Of a DNA stretch of 64,000 nt, positions 18,233 through 27,504 are shown piece by piece. Made by a program: the position numbers and the translations under genes. Origin of the DNA: Bradyrhizobium sp. LLZ17 (GTDB lineage Bacteria > Pseudomonadota > Alphaproteobacteria > Rhizobiales > Xanthobacteraceae); NCBI RefSeq assembly GCF_041200145.1, contig NZ_CP165734.1, positions 5,685,001 through 5,749,000 of the forward strand. Direction: 5' to 3'. The notes beneath the pieces were generated by a model. The model was not told where the DNA came from. It made no database searches and was given only the letters and a program-made list of their open reading frames with translations. Every line of letters begins with the position of its first letter. Positions within the stretch are counted from its first letter, which is position 1.

Positions 18233-18775
18233 ATGACCGACCAGCATTTCACCCTGTTCGACACAAGGATCGGCCTCTGCGCCATCGCCTGGGGGCCTCG
18301 CGGCATCAACGGCGTGCAGCTTCCGATGGGCGGCGAGCAGAAAATCCGCACGCGGATCAGCCAGCGCCATGCCGATGCGGGCGAGGCGGAGCCGACCGCC
18401 GAGGTGCGAGAGGCGATCGACCGCATGGTGAAGATGCTCGCGGGCGAGCCGGACGATCTCGCCGACATCCCGCTCGATCTCGACGGCGTGCCCGACTTCA
18501 ACCGCGGCGTCTACGAGATCGCGCGCACCATCCCGCCCGGCAAGACCATGACCTATGGCGACATCGCCAAGCGCCTCGGCGGCGTCCAGCTGTCGCGCGA
18601 TGTCGGCCAGGCGCTCGGGCACAACCCGTGCCCGATCGTGGTGCCCTGCCACCGCGTGCTCGCGGCCGGCAACAAGCCCGGCGGATTCTCCGCGAATGGC
18701 GGCGTGGTGACGAAATTGAAGATGCTCGAGATCGAAGGCGCGCTGGTGAACCACACGCCGAGCCTGTTCGATTGA
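18233..18775 (+). CDS. ogt: Methylated-DNA--protein-cysteine methyltransferase
   Basis: A 180-residue suicide repair protein that transfers the methyl group of O6-methylguanine to its own cysteine. The active site is C139 in IVVPCHRVLA, preceded by the recognition helix around GGVQLSRDVGQALG and the Tyr/Arg segment IPPGKTMTYGDIAKRL. The length is standard for Ogt. It is a single gene reading away from the divergent hydrolase pair. No adaptive-response Ada domain is present. Confidence 0.92.
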   Translation: MTDQHFTLFDTRIGLCAIAWGPRGINGVQLPMGGEQKIRTRISQRHADAGEAEPTAEVREAIDRMVKMLAGEPDDLADIPLDLDGVPDFNRGVYEIARTIPPGKTMTYGDIAKRLGGVQLSRDVGQALGHNPCPIVVPCHRVLAAGNKPGGFSANGGVVTKLKMLEIEGALVNHTPSLFD

Positions 18776-18785
18776 GGTTGCCGCA

Positions 18786-20329
18786 CTAAATCTTCGCCGC
18801 CGCCTTTGGCCAGTAGCGATCGCGCAGATGGCGCTTCACCAGCTTGCCGGTGGGCGTGCGCGGTAGCTCGGCTTCGAAGTCGACCGAGCGCGGGCATTTG
18901 ATCGCTGAGAGGCGGCCCTTGCAGAAGGCGATCAGCTCGGCCTCGAGCTCCTTGCGGGCGCGCTTCGGATCGTGCGGCTGCACCACCGCCTTCACCTCCT
19001 CACCCATCTCCTCGTTCGGCACGCCGAAGACGGCGACGTCGGCCACCTCGGGGTGGGTGATGAGGACGTCCTCGGTTTCCTGCGGGTAGATGTTCACCCC
19101 GCCCGAGATGATCATGTAGGACTTGCGGTCGGTGAGATACAGGTAGCCGTCCTTGTCGAGATAGCCGACATCGCCGAGCGTCGACCATCCCTTTGCATTG
19201 TAGGCCTTCTTCGTCTTCTCAGGATCGTTGTGATAGGTGAAAACAGGCGCATCGGCGAAATAGACCGTGCCGATCTCGCCGGTCGGTTGCTCCTCGTCGT
19301 TCTCGTCGAGAATTTTGATCTTGCCGACCACGGCGCGACCGACGCTGCCGCGATGCTCCAGCCATTGCTGCGAATTGCAGACCGTGACGCCGTTGCCCTC
19401 CGAGCCTGCATAGTACTCGATCAGGATCGGCCCCCACCATTCGATCATTTTTGCTTTCACGTCGACCGGGCAGGGGGCAGCGGCGTGGATCGCACCCTTC
19501 AGCGTCGAGACGTCATAGCGGTTGCGCACGTCAGCCGGCAGCTTCAGCATGCGCACGAACATGGTCGGCACCAGCTGCGACTGCGTCACCTTGTATGTCT
19601 CGACCAGCTTCAGGAAATCCTCGGCGTCAAAATGCTCCATGATGATCGAGGTGCCGCCGAGCACGATCGCCATCATGTTGAAGCGCAAGGGAGCGGCGTG
19701 ATAGAGCGGCGCCGGCGACAGATAGATGCTGTCGGAATTCATGCCGCACATGTTGGCGCAGAGCACGCGCAAAAGGCATTCGGCTCGTCGATCGGCTTGC
19801 CCTCGAACGCCTTCTTGATGCCCTTGGGCCGGCCTGTCGTGCCCGAGGAATACAGCATGTCATAGCCGGCGACCTCGTCCGCGACCGGCGTCGTCGGCTG
19901 CGCAGCGGCCTCCTTGTCGTAGGAGCGAAAGCCGGGCAGCGGCTCGTCCATCATGTAGAAGATTGGTTCGCCGGCGGCGCCCCTGATCAGTCCCTTGATC
20001 TGGTCGGCGCATTTCGGTGTCGTGATCACGACCTTGGCACCGCAATCGGCGATGATGTAGTCGATCTCGTCCTGCTTCAGGTAACGGCTGATCGCGGTGT
20101 AATAGAGCCCGCTGCGTTGTGCCGCCCAGCAGATCTCCATGAAGGCAAGGCGGTTCTCCATCAATAGCGCGATGTGGTCGCCGGCCTTCAGGCCGAGCGA
20201 ACGAAACAGGTTCGCGCCCTGGTTCGAGAGCTCGTCCAGCTCGCGATAGGTGATGGCCTTGCCGGTGGAGGCCATCTGGTAGGCGATCTTGTCGGGCGTG
20301 GTGCGGGCGTGGATGGAGGGGTGAGTCAT
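18786..20329 (-). pseudogene. Acyl-CoA synthetase (ANL family), frameshifted
   Basis: The N-terminal part (from ATG 20329, MTHPSIHARTTPDKIAY) carries the AMP-binding loop YSSGTTGRPKGIKKAF. It runs out of frame at a run of four A on the plus strand (19771-19774). The remainder (19772 down to 18786) has the intact core: YYAGSEGNGVT, GWSTLGDVGYLDKDGYLY, the hinge TDRKSYMIISGG and the catalytic lysine region RTPTGKLVKR. Adding one T on the coding strand gives IDEPNAFLRVLCANMCGMN, the expected join. The enzyme activates a carboxylate as its CoA thioester. The gene sits downstream of the thiolase on the same strand, part of the acyl-CoA catabolic island. Confidence 0.8.
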
Positions 20330-20352
20330 AAGCGCGGTCCCAAGGCACACGA

Positions 20353-20498
20353 GATGTCGTCCCGGGCTAGTGCGCAATTGCGCACGGGGGCGGGACCCAT
20401 AACCACGAATTTCGGTAATTTAAGTTACATGTGGCCCCAGCTCGCCCTAACCACAGGCTGCTGTGATTATGGGTCCCGGCCTTCGCCGGGACGACATC
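20353..20498. repeat. Inverted repeat between ligase and thiolase genes
   Basis: GATGTCGTCCCG at 20353-20364 faces CGGGACGACATC at 20487-20498. Inside lie a second pair (CGGGACCCATAA and TTATGGGTCCCG) and smaller hairpins. The nested arrangement resembles other Bradyrhizobium palindromic units. Confidence 0.6.
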
Positions 20499-20520
20499 AT
20501 TGGTGTGAAGACGTCTCGGC

Positions 20521-21693
20521 CTACAGCCGCTCCACGATCGTCACGTTCGCCATGCCGCCGCCTTCGCACATGGTCTGGAGGCCGTAGCGCTTGCCGCGCT
20601 GCTGCAGTGCGTGGACCAGCGTCGTCATCAGCTTGGTGCCGGAGCCGCCGAGGGGGTGGCCGAGCGCGATGGCGCCGCCGTTGACATTGAGATGCTCCGG
20701 ATCGGCGCCGGTGGTCTTCAGCCACGCCGTCGGCACCGAGGCAAAGGCCTCGTTGACCTCGAACAGGTCGATGTCGTCGATCTTCATGCCGGCCTTCTCC
20801 AGTGCGCGCTGGGTGGCGTGCAGCGGTGCGTCGAGCATGATCACGGGATCGCCGCCCATCATCGTCATGTGATGGACGCGCGCCAGCGGCTTCACGCCGA
20901 GCTGCTTCAGGCCGCGCTCATTCACCACCATCACGCCCGAGGCGCCATCGCAGATCTGGCTGGCGCTGGCGGCCGAGAGCTTGCCGTTCTCGGCGATCAG
21001 CTTGACGGCCTTGATGCCGTCGAGCGTGGCGTCGAAGCGGATGCCTTCGTCGATGTGGTGGGTGTCCTTGGAGCCGTCGGCGCGGGTGATCTCCAGCGGC
21101 ACGATCTCGGTCTTGAAGTGGCCGGCTTGCGTTGCTGCGATCGCGCGCTGGTGGCTGTTGTAGGAGTACTCGTCGAGCTCGTTCTTCGACAGGCCGTACT
21201 TCTCGGCCATCATCTCCGCGCCGGTGAACTGGCTGAACACGATGTTGGGATAGCGCTGCTCGATGCCCGGGCTCTTGTAATTGCCGAAGCCGTTCTTGGC
21301 CGGAAGCTGCGAGGACAAGCCCATCGGCACCCGCGTCATCGATTCCACGCCGGCCGCGATCACCACGTCCATCGCGCCCGACATCACGGCCTGCGCGGCA
21401 AAGTGCAGCGCCTGCTGCGAGGAGCCGCACTGGCGGTCGATCGAGGTGCCCGGCACGCTCTCCGGCAGCTTCGAGGCCATGATCGCGTTGCGCGCCACGT
21501 TGTTGGACTGTTCGCCAACCTGCATCACGCAGCCCATGATCACATCCTCGACCAGAGCCGGATCGACCTTGGTGCGGTCGACCAGTTCGTCCAGCACCTT
21601 GGCGGCGAGATCGGCCGGATGCCAGCCGGCGAGGCGGCCCCCCTTGCGCCCGCCGGCGGTACGCGCAGCGGCGACGATGAATGCCTCGGCCAT
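20521..21693 (-). CDS. Acetyl-CoA acetyltransferase (thiolase)
   Basis: A 390-residue thiolase of the condensing/cleaving superfamily. The acyl-accepting cysteine is C89 in IDRQCGSSQQAL. The C-terminal motifs are present: EVNEAFAS, the catalytic histidine in GHPLGGSG, and the second cysteine in MCEGGGMANV. It cleaves 3-ketoacyl-CoA to acetyl-CoA and a shortened acyl-CoA in beta-oxidation-type pathways. It is divergent from the TetR gene at 21850, with a shared 150-bp regulatory region. Confidence 0.92.
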   Translation of the reverse strand: MAEAFIVAAARTAGGRKGGRLAGWHPADLAAKVLDELVDRTKVDPALVEDVIMGCVMQVGEQSNNVARNAIMASKLPESVPGTSIDRQCGSSQQALHFAAQAVMSGAMDVVIAAGVESMTRVPMGLSSQLPAKNGFGNYKSPGIEQRYPNIVFSQFTGAEMMAEKYGLSKNELDEYSYNSHQRAIAATQAGHFKTEIVPLEITRADGSKDTHHIDEGIRFDATLDGIKAVKLIAENGKLSAASASQICDGASGVMVVNERGLKQLGVKPLARVHHMTMMGGDPVIMLDAPLHATQRALEKAGMKIDDIDLFEVNEAFASVPTAWLKTTGADPEHLNVNGGAIALGHPLGGSGTKLMTTLVHALQQRGKRYGLQTMCEGGGMANVTIVERL

Positions 21694-21763
21694 TTCGGTC
21701 TCTCCCTGGATTGTTCTGTATCGAATTGGGTTGTCGGGACGGATTTAAGGGGTGCGAGACCGT

Positions 21764-21783
21764 TTAGTCAATCGATCAATTAA
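21764..21783. promoter_or_regulatory. Candidate TetR operator between thiolase and regulator genes
   Basis: TTAGTCAATCGATCAATTAA is an imperfect 20-bp palindrome (7 of 10 half-site positions match) centred on GATC. It lies in the divergent intergenic region immediately before the regulator's transcript start region. Position and symmetry suggest autoregulation by the adjacent TetR protein. Confidence 0.4.
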
Positions 21784-21849
21784 CTCTTGTGGGGAGGCGC
21801 TGCTTGGGCTTATCTGCGCCCCGCTCATACGGCGAGAACAGGGATCTCC

Positions 21850-22509
21850 GTGACCACCAGCGTACCGAACAGGCTCCCGAGCGGAAAGAATTCCACGGCA
21901 GAGAAATTGCTCGTGGCCGCGAGCGAGCTAATGATCGAGCGCTCGTCGATCGAGATTTCGCTGAGCGACATCGCCCAGAAGTCCGGCGCCAACGCCGCGC
22001 TGGTCAAATATCATTTCGGCAACAAGGACGGCCTGCTGCTGGCGCTGCTCGAGCGGGACGCGGGGACGGAGCTCTCCCACCTCGAATATCTGCTGGCGCA
22101 GCCGATCACGCCAACCGCGAAGCTGAAGCTGCATATCGGTGGCATCATCCGCGCCTATCACCGCTTTCCCTACATGAACCGGCTGATCCATTATCTGCTG
22201 CACGAAAGCGTTGCGGGCTCTGCCGACGAAGTCTCCAAGTTCTTCGTGGCGCCGCTGCTGGATTTTCATCGCCGCCTTCTCGCCGAAGGCGTCAGCCGCG
22301 GCGAGTTTCGCCAAACCGATCCGGTGCTGTTCTACACCAGCCTGATCGGCGCCTGCGATCATCTGTTCTTCGGCCGGCACGCGATGTCTCGCGCGACCGG
22401 CGTCGGCCCGGTCACCGACGACGTCTGCCGGCAATATATCAAGCACATGGAAACGCTGATCTGCGGCGGCATCCTCACGCAAGGTGAGGAAGCTGCCGCG
22501 GCCGGATGA
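21850..22509 (+). CDS. TetR family transcriptional regulator
   Basis: A 219-residue repressor. The N-terminal helix-turn-helix is SLSDIAQKSGANAALVKYHFGNKDG-like (residues about 36-60), followed by an all-helical ligand domain with GGIIRAYHRFPYMNRL. The GTG start at 21850 follows AGGGA and gives the family-typical beginning VTTSVPNR; an ATG is not available nearby. It lies between the divergent thiolase and SDR genes of the acyl-CoA island and probably controls both, with an acyl-CoA as effector, which is inference from position. Confidence 0.85.
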   Translation: MTTSVPNRLPSGKNSTAEKLLVAASELMIERSSIEISLSDIAQKSGANAALVKYHFGNKDGLLLALLERDAGTELSHLEYLLAQPITPTAKLKLHIGGIIRAYHRFPYMNRLIHYLLHESVAGSADEVSKFFVAPLLDFHRRLLAEGVSRGEFRQTDPVLFYTSLIGACDHLFFGRHAMSRATGVGPVTDDVCRQYIKHMETLICGGILTQGEEAAAAG

Positions 22510-22564
22510 TCCGGCCAGAACTCAGAAGTCTAGAGAAGAAACGCCCAAGGAAAGGTAGCTTGCG

Positions 22565-23323
22565 ATGCAGTTGAAAGACGTTGCCGTTCTCATCACCGGC
22601 GGTGGGTCGGGCCTTGGTGCCGCGACCGCCCGGGCCATGGCCGCCAAGGGCGCCAGGATCGGCGTGATCGATCAGAACAAGGAAAACGCCGAGAAGGTTG
22701 CCGTCGAAGTGAAGGGCGTCGCTCTTCATGCCGATGTCACCGACGAGGACGGCATCAAGGGCGCGATCGCCAAGGCGGAAGCCGCCCACGGCGTCGCGCG
22801 CGTGCTGATGAACTGCGCCGGCATCGGCGGCTCGCAGCGCATCGTCGGTAAGGACGGCGTCTATCCGCTGGCCAAGTTCGCCCGCATCATCAACGTCAAT
22901 TTGATCGGGACGTTCAACTGCCTGCGGCTGTTCGCGGAGCGCCTGGTCACGGCCGAGCCGATCGGCGAGGAGCGCGGCGTCATCATCAACACGGCCTCGG
23001 TCGCCGCTTACGAAGGCCAGATCGGCCAGATCGCCTATTCGGCCTCGAAAGGCGGCGTCGTCGGATTGACCCTCCCGGCAGCCCGCGATCTCGCCAGCCA
23101 GAAAATCCGCGTCAACACGATCGCACCCGGCCTGTTTCTGACGCCATTGCTGATGGGCCTGAACGAAGAGGCTCGCAAGAGCCTGGGCGCCCAGGTACCG
23201 CATCCCACGCGCCTTGGCGATGCGAGTGAATACGGCTCGCTCGCGGTGCACATCGTGGAGAATCCGATGCTCAACGGCGAAACCATCCGTCTCGACGGCG
23301 CGATCTGTATGGCGCCGAGGTAA
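22565..23323 (+). CDS. SDR family 3-hydroxyacyl-CoA dehydrogenase (HSD10-like)
   Basis: A 252-residue short-chain dehydrogenase. The NAD motif is TGGGSGLG (11-18), NNAG is seen as MNCAGIGG, and the catalytic triad is S145, Y158 and K162 in YSASKGG. Sequence blocks such as GVIINTASVAAYEGQIGQ are typical of 17-beta-HSD10 / type 2 3-hydroxyacyl-CoA dehydrogenases, which oxidise 3-hydroxyacyl-CoA with NAD. It lies 55 bp after the TetR gene and before the enoyl-CoA hydratase, the expected partners for a beta-oxidation cycle. Confidence 0.9.
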   Translation: MQLKDVAVLITGGGSGLGAATARAMAAKGARIGVIDQNKENAEKVAVEVKGVALHADVTDEDGIKGAIAKAEAAHGVARVLMNCAGIGGSQRIVGKDGVYPLAKFARIINVNLIGTFNCLRLFAERLVTAEPIGEERGVIINTASVAAYEGQIGQIAYSASKGGVVGLTLPAARDLASQKIRVNTIAPGLFLTPLLMGLNEEARKSLGAQVPHPTRLGDASEYGSLAVHIVENPMLNGETIRLDGAICMAPR

Positions 23324-23332
23324 CTCCGCCCC

Positions 23333-23466
23333 TTTCCTTCTCCCCTTGTGGGAGAAGGTGGCGCGAAGCGCCGGATGAGGGGTTTGCACCCACGGAGACA
23401 GACCCCTCACCCAAGCGAATTCCTGACTCACAGCGTACATGCCCTCTCCCACAAGGGGAGAGGGCG
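23333..23466. repeat. Dispersed inverted repeat (CTCCCCTTGTGGGAGA type)
   Basis: CCTTCTCCCCTTGTGGGAG at the left faces CTCCCACAAGGGGAGAGG at the right, with GATGAGGGGT and ACCCCTCAC forming an inner pair. It is a large cruciform-capable element between the SDR and hydratase genes. Confidence 0.65.
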
Positions 23467-23508
23467 CAGTAATCGGCACTATCGTTGCGGATGAAGGAAG
23501 TCGCGCGC

Positions 23509-24315
23509 ATGTCCCAACCGCTGCTGATCGAGCACAACGACGGCGTCGACACAGTGACGCTCAATCGTCCCGAACACCTCAACGCACTCGATCCCGCGCT
23601 GATCGATGCGCTCAATACCTATTTCCGGGGCCTCCAGCGCAACCGTGACACGTGCGTCGTGGTGCTGAAGGGCGCCGGCAGGAATTTTTGCGCGGGGCTT
23701 GATCTCAAAGCCGCCATGGCCCGTCGCGCCGGACAGCGGGAGCCGCCCGGCGTCACCGAGTCACTGGACTCGCAGCGGCGCATCGCCGACATCGTGATGC
23801 TGATGCGGCGTTGCTCACAGCCGATCCTGGCGCTGGTGCAGGGCGCGGCGGCCGGCGGCGGCTTTGCGCTGGCGCTTGCCTCCGACATCCGCATTGCGGC
23901 GAAATCGGCGCGGATGAACTGCGCCTTCATCAAGCTCGGCCTCGGCGGCTGCGACATCGGCACCAGCTATTTCTTGCCGCGCCTGGTTGGCGTCTCTGTC
24001 GCGTCCGAGCTGATCCTCACCGGGCGCTTCATCGGCGCTGAGCGCGCGCTTGCGGTGGGGCTCGTCTCGGAAGTCGTGGACGAAGACAATCTCGATGACG
24101 CCGCCGGCCCTTACGTCGACGCGATGATGACCGCCTCGCCTGTCGGCCTGCGATTGTCGAAAGAATGTCTCAACATGAGCATCGATGCCGGATCGCTGGA
24201 AGCTGTCATCGCGATGGAGGACCGCAACCAGGTCCCGTGCAGCCGCTCCGAGGAATTCTCGGAAGGGATCAGGGCCTTCCTTGAGAAGCGAAAGCCTGTC
24301 TATATCAGGCGCTGA
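23509..24315 (+). CDS. Enoyl-CoA hydratase/isomerase family protein
   Basis: A 268-residue crotonase-fold enzyme. The oxyanion-hole segments are GAGRNFCAGLDLKAAM and QGAAAGGGFALALASDIRIA. The segment LGLGGCDIGTSYFLPRLVG lies at the catalytic position. The glycine at the usual catalytic Glu position makes classical hydratase activity uncertain. The start ATG 23509 is preferred because GAAGGAAG precedes it with good spacing; ATG 23491 is an alternative. It hydrates or isomerises an enoyl-CoA in the acyl-CoA island. Confidence 0.85.
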   Translation: MSQPLLIEHNDGVDTVTLNRPEHLNALDPALIDALNTYFRGLQRNRDTCVVVLKGAGRNFCAGLDLKAAMARRAGQREPPGVTESLDSQRRIADIVMLMRRCSQPILALVQGAAAGGGFALALASDIRIAAKSARMNCAFIKLGLGGCDIGTSYFLPRLVGVSVASELILTGRFIGAERALAVGLVSEVVDEDNLDDAAGPYVDAMMTASPVGLRLSKECLNMSIDAGSLEAVIAMEDRNQVPCSRSEEFSEGIRAFLEKRKPVYIRR

Positions 24316-24358
24316 CAATGAAGATCCGCAAAGGACGAAAAATTCCGGGAGACGCAAA

Positions 24359-26231
24359 ATGAGTGGGAGCGCGGCGGCGGTGATGACAAAACCCGCCTTT
24401 CGCAAAGTCGAGTGGCTCGCGCGCGACATCGAGGTCGAGCGTCGCGGCGACGGCACGGTGGTGCTGAAGTCGCGCATTCCGCTGCAGGCTTATGAGAAGC
24501 ACCTTCCGGCTTCGCTGGCGAAATGGGCGAAGGACGCGCCTGAGCGCATTTGGCTTGCGCAGCGCGGCGGCCCCAATCGCGAATGGCGAAAACTCTCCTA
24601 CGGCGAAGCCAAGCACACCGTGGACGCGCTGACGCAGGCGCTGCTCAATCTCGAACTTGACGGCCGCCCGGTCGCGATCCTTTCCGGCAACTCGATCGAA
24701 CATGCGTTGATGACGCAGGCCGCGATGCAAGCGCGTTCGCCGGCCGCGCCGGTGTCGCCGGCCTACTCCCTGATGAGCCACGACCACGCCAAGCTGAAAT
24801 ATTTGTTCGACCTGATCAAGCCGGCCGTCGTGATGGTGCAGGACGGCCCGACCTTCGAAAAGGCGCTGAAGGCGCTGGATCTCACCGGTGTCACTGTCGT
24901 TCACGTCGTGCGACCCTGCGACGGCGTCAACAGCGTCAGCTTTGCCGAGCTCGCGGCAACGCCCGTCACCGCCGATGTCGACGCGTCGATCGCGAAGATC
25001 ACGGCCGACACGGTCGGCAAGCTGCTTTTCACCTCCGGTTCGACCGGCATGCCGAAGGCCGTCATCAACACGCAACGCATGATGTGTGCCAATGCGGCGA
25101 TGATGATGCAGGTGCGACCGCGCGTGCCTGGCGGCCCGCTGGCGACCGTGCTCGACTGGATGCCCTGGAACCACACCATGGGTGGCAACGCCGCGTTCCA
25201 TCCGGTGCTGGTCGAAGGCGGCACGCTCTATATCGACGACGGCCGGCCGATGCCGGGCCAGCTCGAGGAGACCATCAGGAATCTTCGCGAGATTTCGCCG
25301 ACCTATTACGCCAACGTGCCCGCCGGCTACGCCGCGCTCGCGGCGGCGATGGAGAAGGACGATGTGCTCTGCCGCTCCTTCTTCAAGAACCTCTCGATCA
25401 TGGCCTATGGCGGCGCACGGCTTCCGGACGATCTGTACGACCGCATGCAGGCGCTGGCCGTGAAGACCACCGGCGAGCGCATCGTGTTCTACACCGGCTG
25501 GGGCTCGACCGAGACTGCGCCGACCTCGACCGGCACCTATTGGGATACCGAGCGCGTCGGCCTGATCGGCCTGCCGTTCCCCGGCGTCGAATTGAAGATG
25601 GTGCCCTGCGGCGCGAAATACGAGTTAAGGCTGCGCGGCGTCAACGTCACGCCCGGCTATTTCGGCCAGCCCGACCTGACCAAGAAGATGTTCGACGAGG
25701 AGGGGTTTTACTGCATCGGCGATGCCGGCATCTTCGTCGACGATTCCGATCCGGTGCAGGGCATCATCTTTGCGGGACGCGTGGTTGAGGACTTCAAGCT
25801 GACCACCGGCACCTTCGTCCATGTCGGCTCGCTGCGCACCGATGCGATCGCGGCCGCAACGCCGGTCGTGCATGATGCGCTGCTCGCGGGGCAGGATCGC
25901 GCCTTCATCGGTCTCCTCGCCTGGCCTAACCTGCATGCCTGCCGTCAACTCGTCGGCAATCCCGATCTGAGCTTTGCCGACGCCGTGAAGCATCCTGGAG
26001 GTGATCGCCTGCTTCAGGCGCGGGCTGGAAACCCACAACGGGGAATGTGAAGGCGCCAGCAGCCGCATCATCGCGCGCGCGATGCTGATGGCCGAACCGC
26101 CCTCGATCGACGGCAACGAGCTTACCGACAAGGGCTACATCAACCAGCGCGCGGGCCTCGAGCGCCGCGCGGCGCTGGTGGAGCGGCTTTATGCCGATGC
26201 CCCAGATCAAGACGTCATCATTCTCAAGTAA
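24359..26231 (+). pseudogene. Feruloyl-CoA synthase-like AMP-dependent ligase, frameshifted near the 3' end
   Basis: The gene encodes an ANL ligase of about 623 residues of the feruloyl-CoA synthase type. The ATP loop is LLFTSGSTGMPKAVINT; later motifs include YTGWGSTETAPTSTG and FYCIGDAGIFVD. The FAGRVVEDFKLTTGTFVHVG hinge region is characteristic of feruloyl-CoA synthases. The main frame ends early at 26050 with a nonsense tail. A second frame from about 25993 continues VIACFRRGLETHNGECEGAS to 26231, matching the expected C-terminus. One extra base in CATCCTGGAGG (25991-26000) explains the break. It would activate an aromatic or acyl carboxylate for the pathway. The true substrate is not established. 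Confidence 0.8.
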
Positions 26232-26258
26232 TCGACATCATCAACACAGGTACGCGCC

Positions 26259-27386
26259 ATGAACTTCGATTTCTCCGACGACCAGAAGCAGCTCCGCGAT
26301 CAGGCGCGCAAATTCCTCGCGGAAAAGTGCTCGCCCAAGGCGGTGCGACTCGTGCTCGACGGCAAGGCGCCCTATGACAAGGAGCTCTGGAAGGGCCTCG
26401 CCGAGATGGGGTTTCTCGGCGTCGCGATCCCCGAGGAGTTCGGCGGCGCGGGTGCCGGCCATCTCGAACTCTGCGTGATCGCCGAAGAGATGGGCCGGGC
26501 CAATGCGCCGGTGCCGTTCTCCTCGACGGTCTATCTCGCCGGCGAAGCGCTGCTGATCGCGGGTAGCGACGCGCAGAAGAAAAAATGGCTGCCGGCGATT
26601 GCCTCGGGCGAGGCGATCGGCACGCTGGCGCTGTTCGAGGGCAAGGGCAATCCTTCGCCCAAGAACGTCAAGCTCACAGCGTCAAACGGCGTGCTCAATG
26701 GCGTCAAGAAGCCGGTCGCCGACGGCGCGATCGCCAATTTCGCGGTGGTTGCCGCGCGCACGGGCACCGGTGGTCGCGAGAGTGACATCTCGCTGTTCCT
26801 GGTCGATCTCAAGGCCGGCGGCGTCGAGGTGAAAAGCCTCGCCAATCTCGATCCGACCCGCGGGCAGGCCGAGATCACCTTCAAGGACTGCAAGGCCGAG
26901 CCGCTCGGCGCGATCGGCGAAGGCTGGAGCATCCTCACCCAGGTGCTCGACCGCGCTGCGGTGCTCTCCGCGTTCGAGCAGGTCGGCGGCGCCGACCGCG
27001 CGCTGGAGATGGGGCGCGACTACGCGCTCGACCGCATCGCCTTCGGCCGTCAGATCGGTTCGTTCCAGGCGGTCAAACACATGCTCGCCGACATGTACGT
27101 CTCGGCGACGCTGGCGCGGTCCAACAGCTATTACGGCGCCTGGGCGCTTTCGACCAACGCATCCGAACTGCCGGAAGCGGCTGCCGCCGCGCGCATCAGC
27201 GCGACGCAGGCGTTCCAGCATTGCGCCAAGAACAACATCCAGGTCCACGGCGGCATGGGTTTCACCTGGGAGTTCGACTGCCACATGTATTACCGCCGTG
27301 CCAACGCCATGGCGCTCGGGCTCGGCAGCCTGTCCTATTGGGAAGACCAGTTGATCGACCGCATGCGCAAGAAGAACGCGGCGTGA
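26259..27386 (+). CDS. Acyl-CoA dehydrogenase (first of three)
   Basis: A 375-residue FAD flavoprotein. The N-terminal helical domain starts MNFDFSDDQKQLRDQARKF, the middle beta domain contains LALFEGKGNPSPKN, and the C-terminal domain contains RIAFGRQIGSFQAVKHMLAD and VHGGMGFTWEFDCHMYYRRA. The YEGTSxI motif that holds the usual catalytic glutamate of short- and medium-chain enzymes is absent; the end reads LGSLSYWEDQL. It may therefore be a subunit of a heteromeric dehydrogenase with one of the paralogues downstream, which is inference. Confidence 0.88.
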   Translation: MNFDFSDDQKQLRDQARKFLAEKCSPKAVRLVLDGKAPYDKELWKGLAEMGFLGVAIPEEFGGAGAGHLELCVIAEEMGRANAPVPFSSTVYLAGEALLIAGSDAQKKKWLPAIASGEAIGTLALFEGKGNPSPKNVKLTASNGVLNGVKKPVADGAIANFAVVAARTGTGGRESDISLFLVDLKAGGVEVKSLANLDPTRGQAEITFKDCKAEPLGAIGEGWSILTQVLDRAAVLSAFEQVGGADRALEMGRDYALDRIAFGRQIGSFQAVKHMLADMYVSATLARSNSYYGAWALSTNASELPEAAAAARISATQAFQHCAKNNIQVHGGMGFTWEFDCHMYYRRANAMALGLGSLSYWEDQLIDRMRKKNAA

Positions 27387-27387
27387 T

Positions 27388-27486
27388 GTCATTCCGGGGC
27401 GCCGCAACGCGGCGAACCCGGAATCTCGAAATGAGTCGATAACCTTCTGGATTCCGGGTTCGATGCTTCGCATCGCCCCGGAATGG
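27388..27486. repeat. CATTCCGGGG dispersed inverted repeat
   Basis: GTCATTCCGGGGCGCC and GAACCCGGAATCT at the left mirror GATTCCGGGTTCGATGC and GCCCCGGAATGG at the right. The element fills most of the gap between the first and second acyl-CoA dehydrogenase genes, and its right arm abuts the second gene's leader. Confidence 0.7.
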
Positions 27487-27504
27487 CGGAAGAAGAGAGA
27501 CACC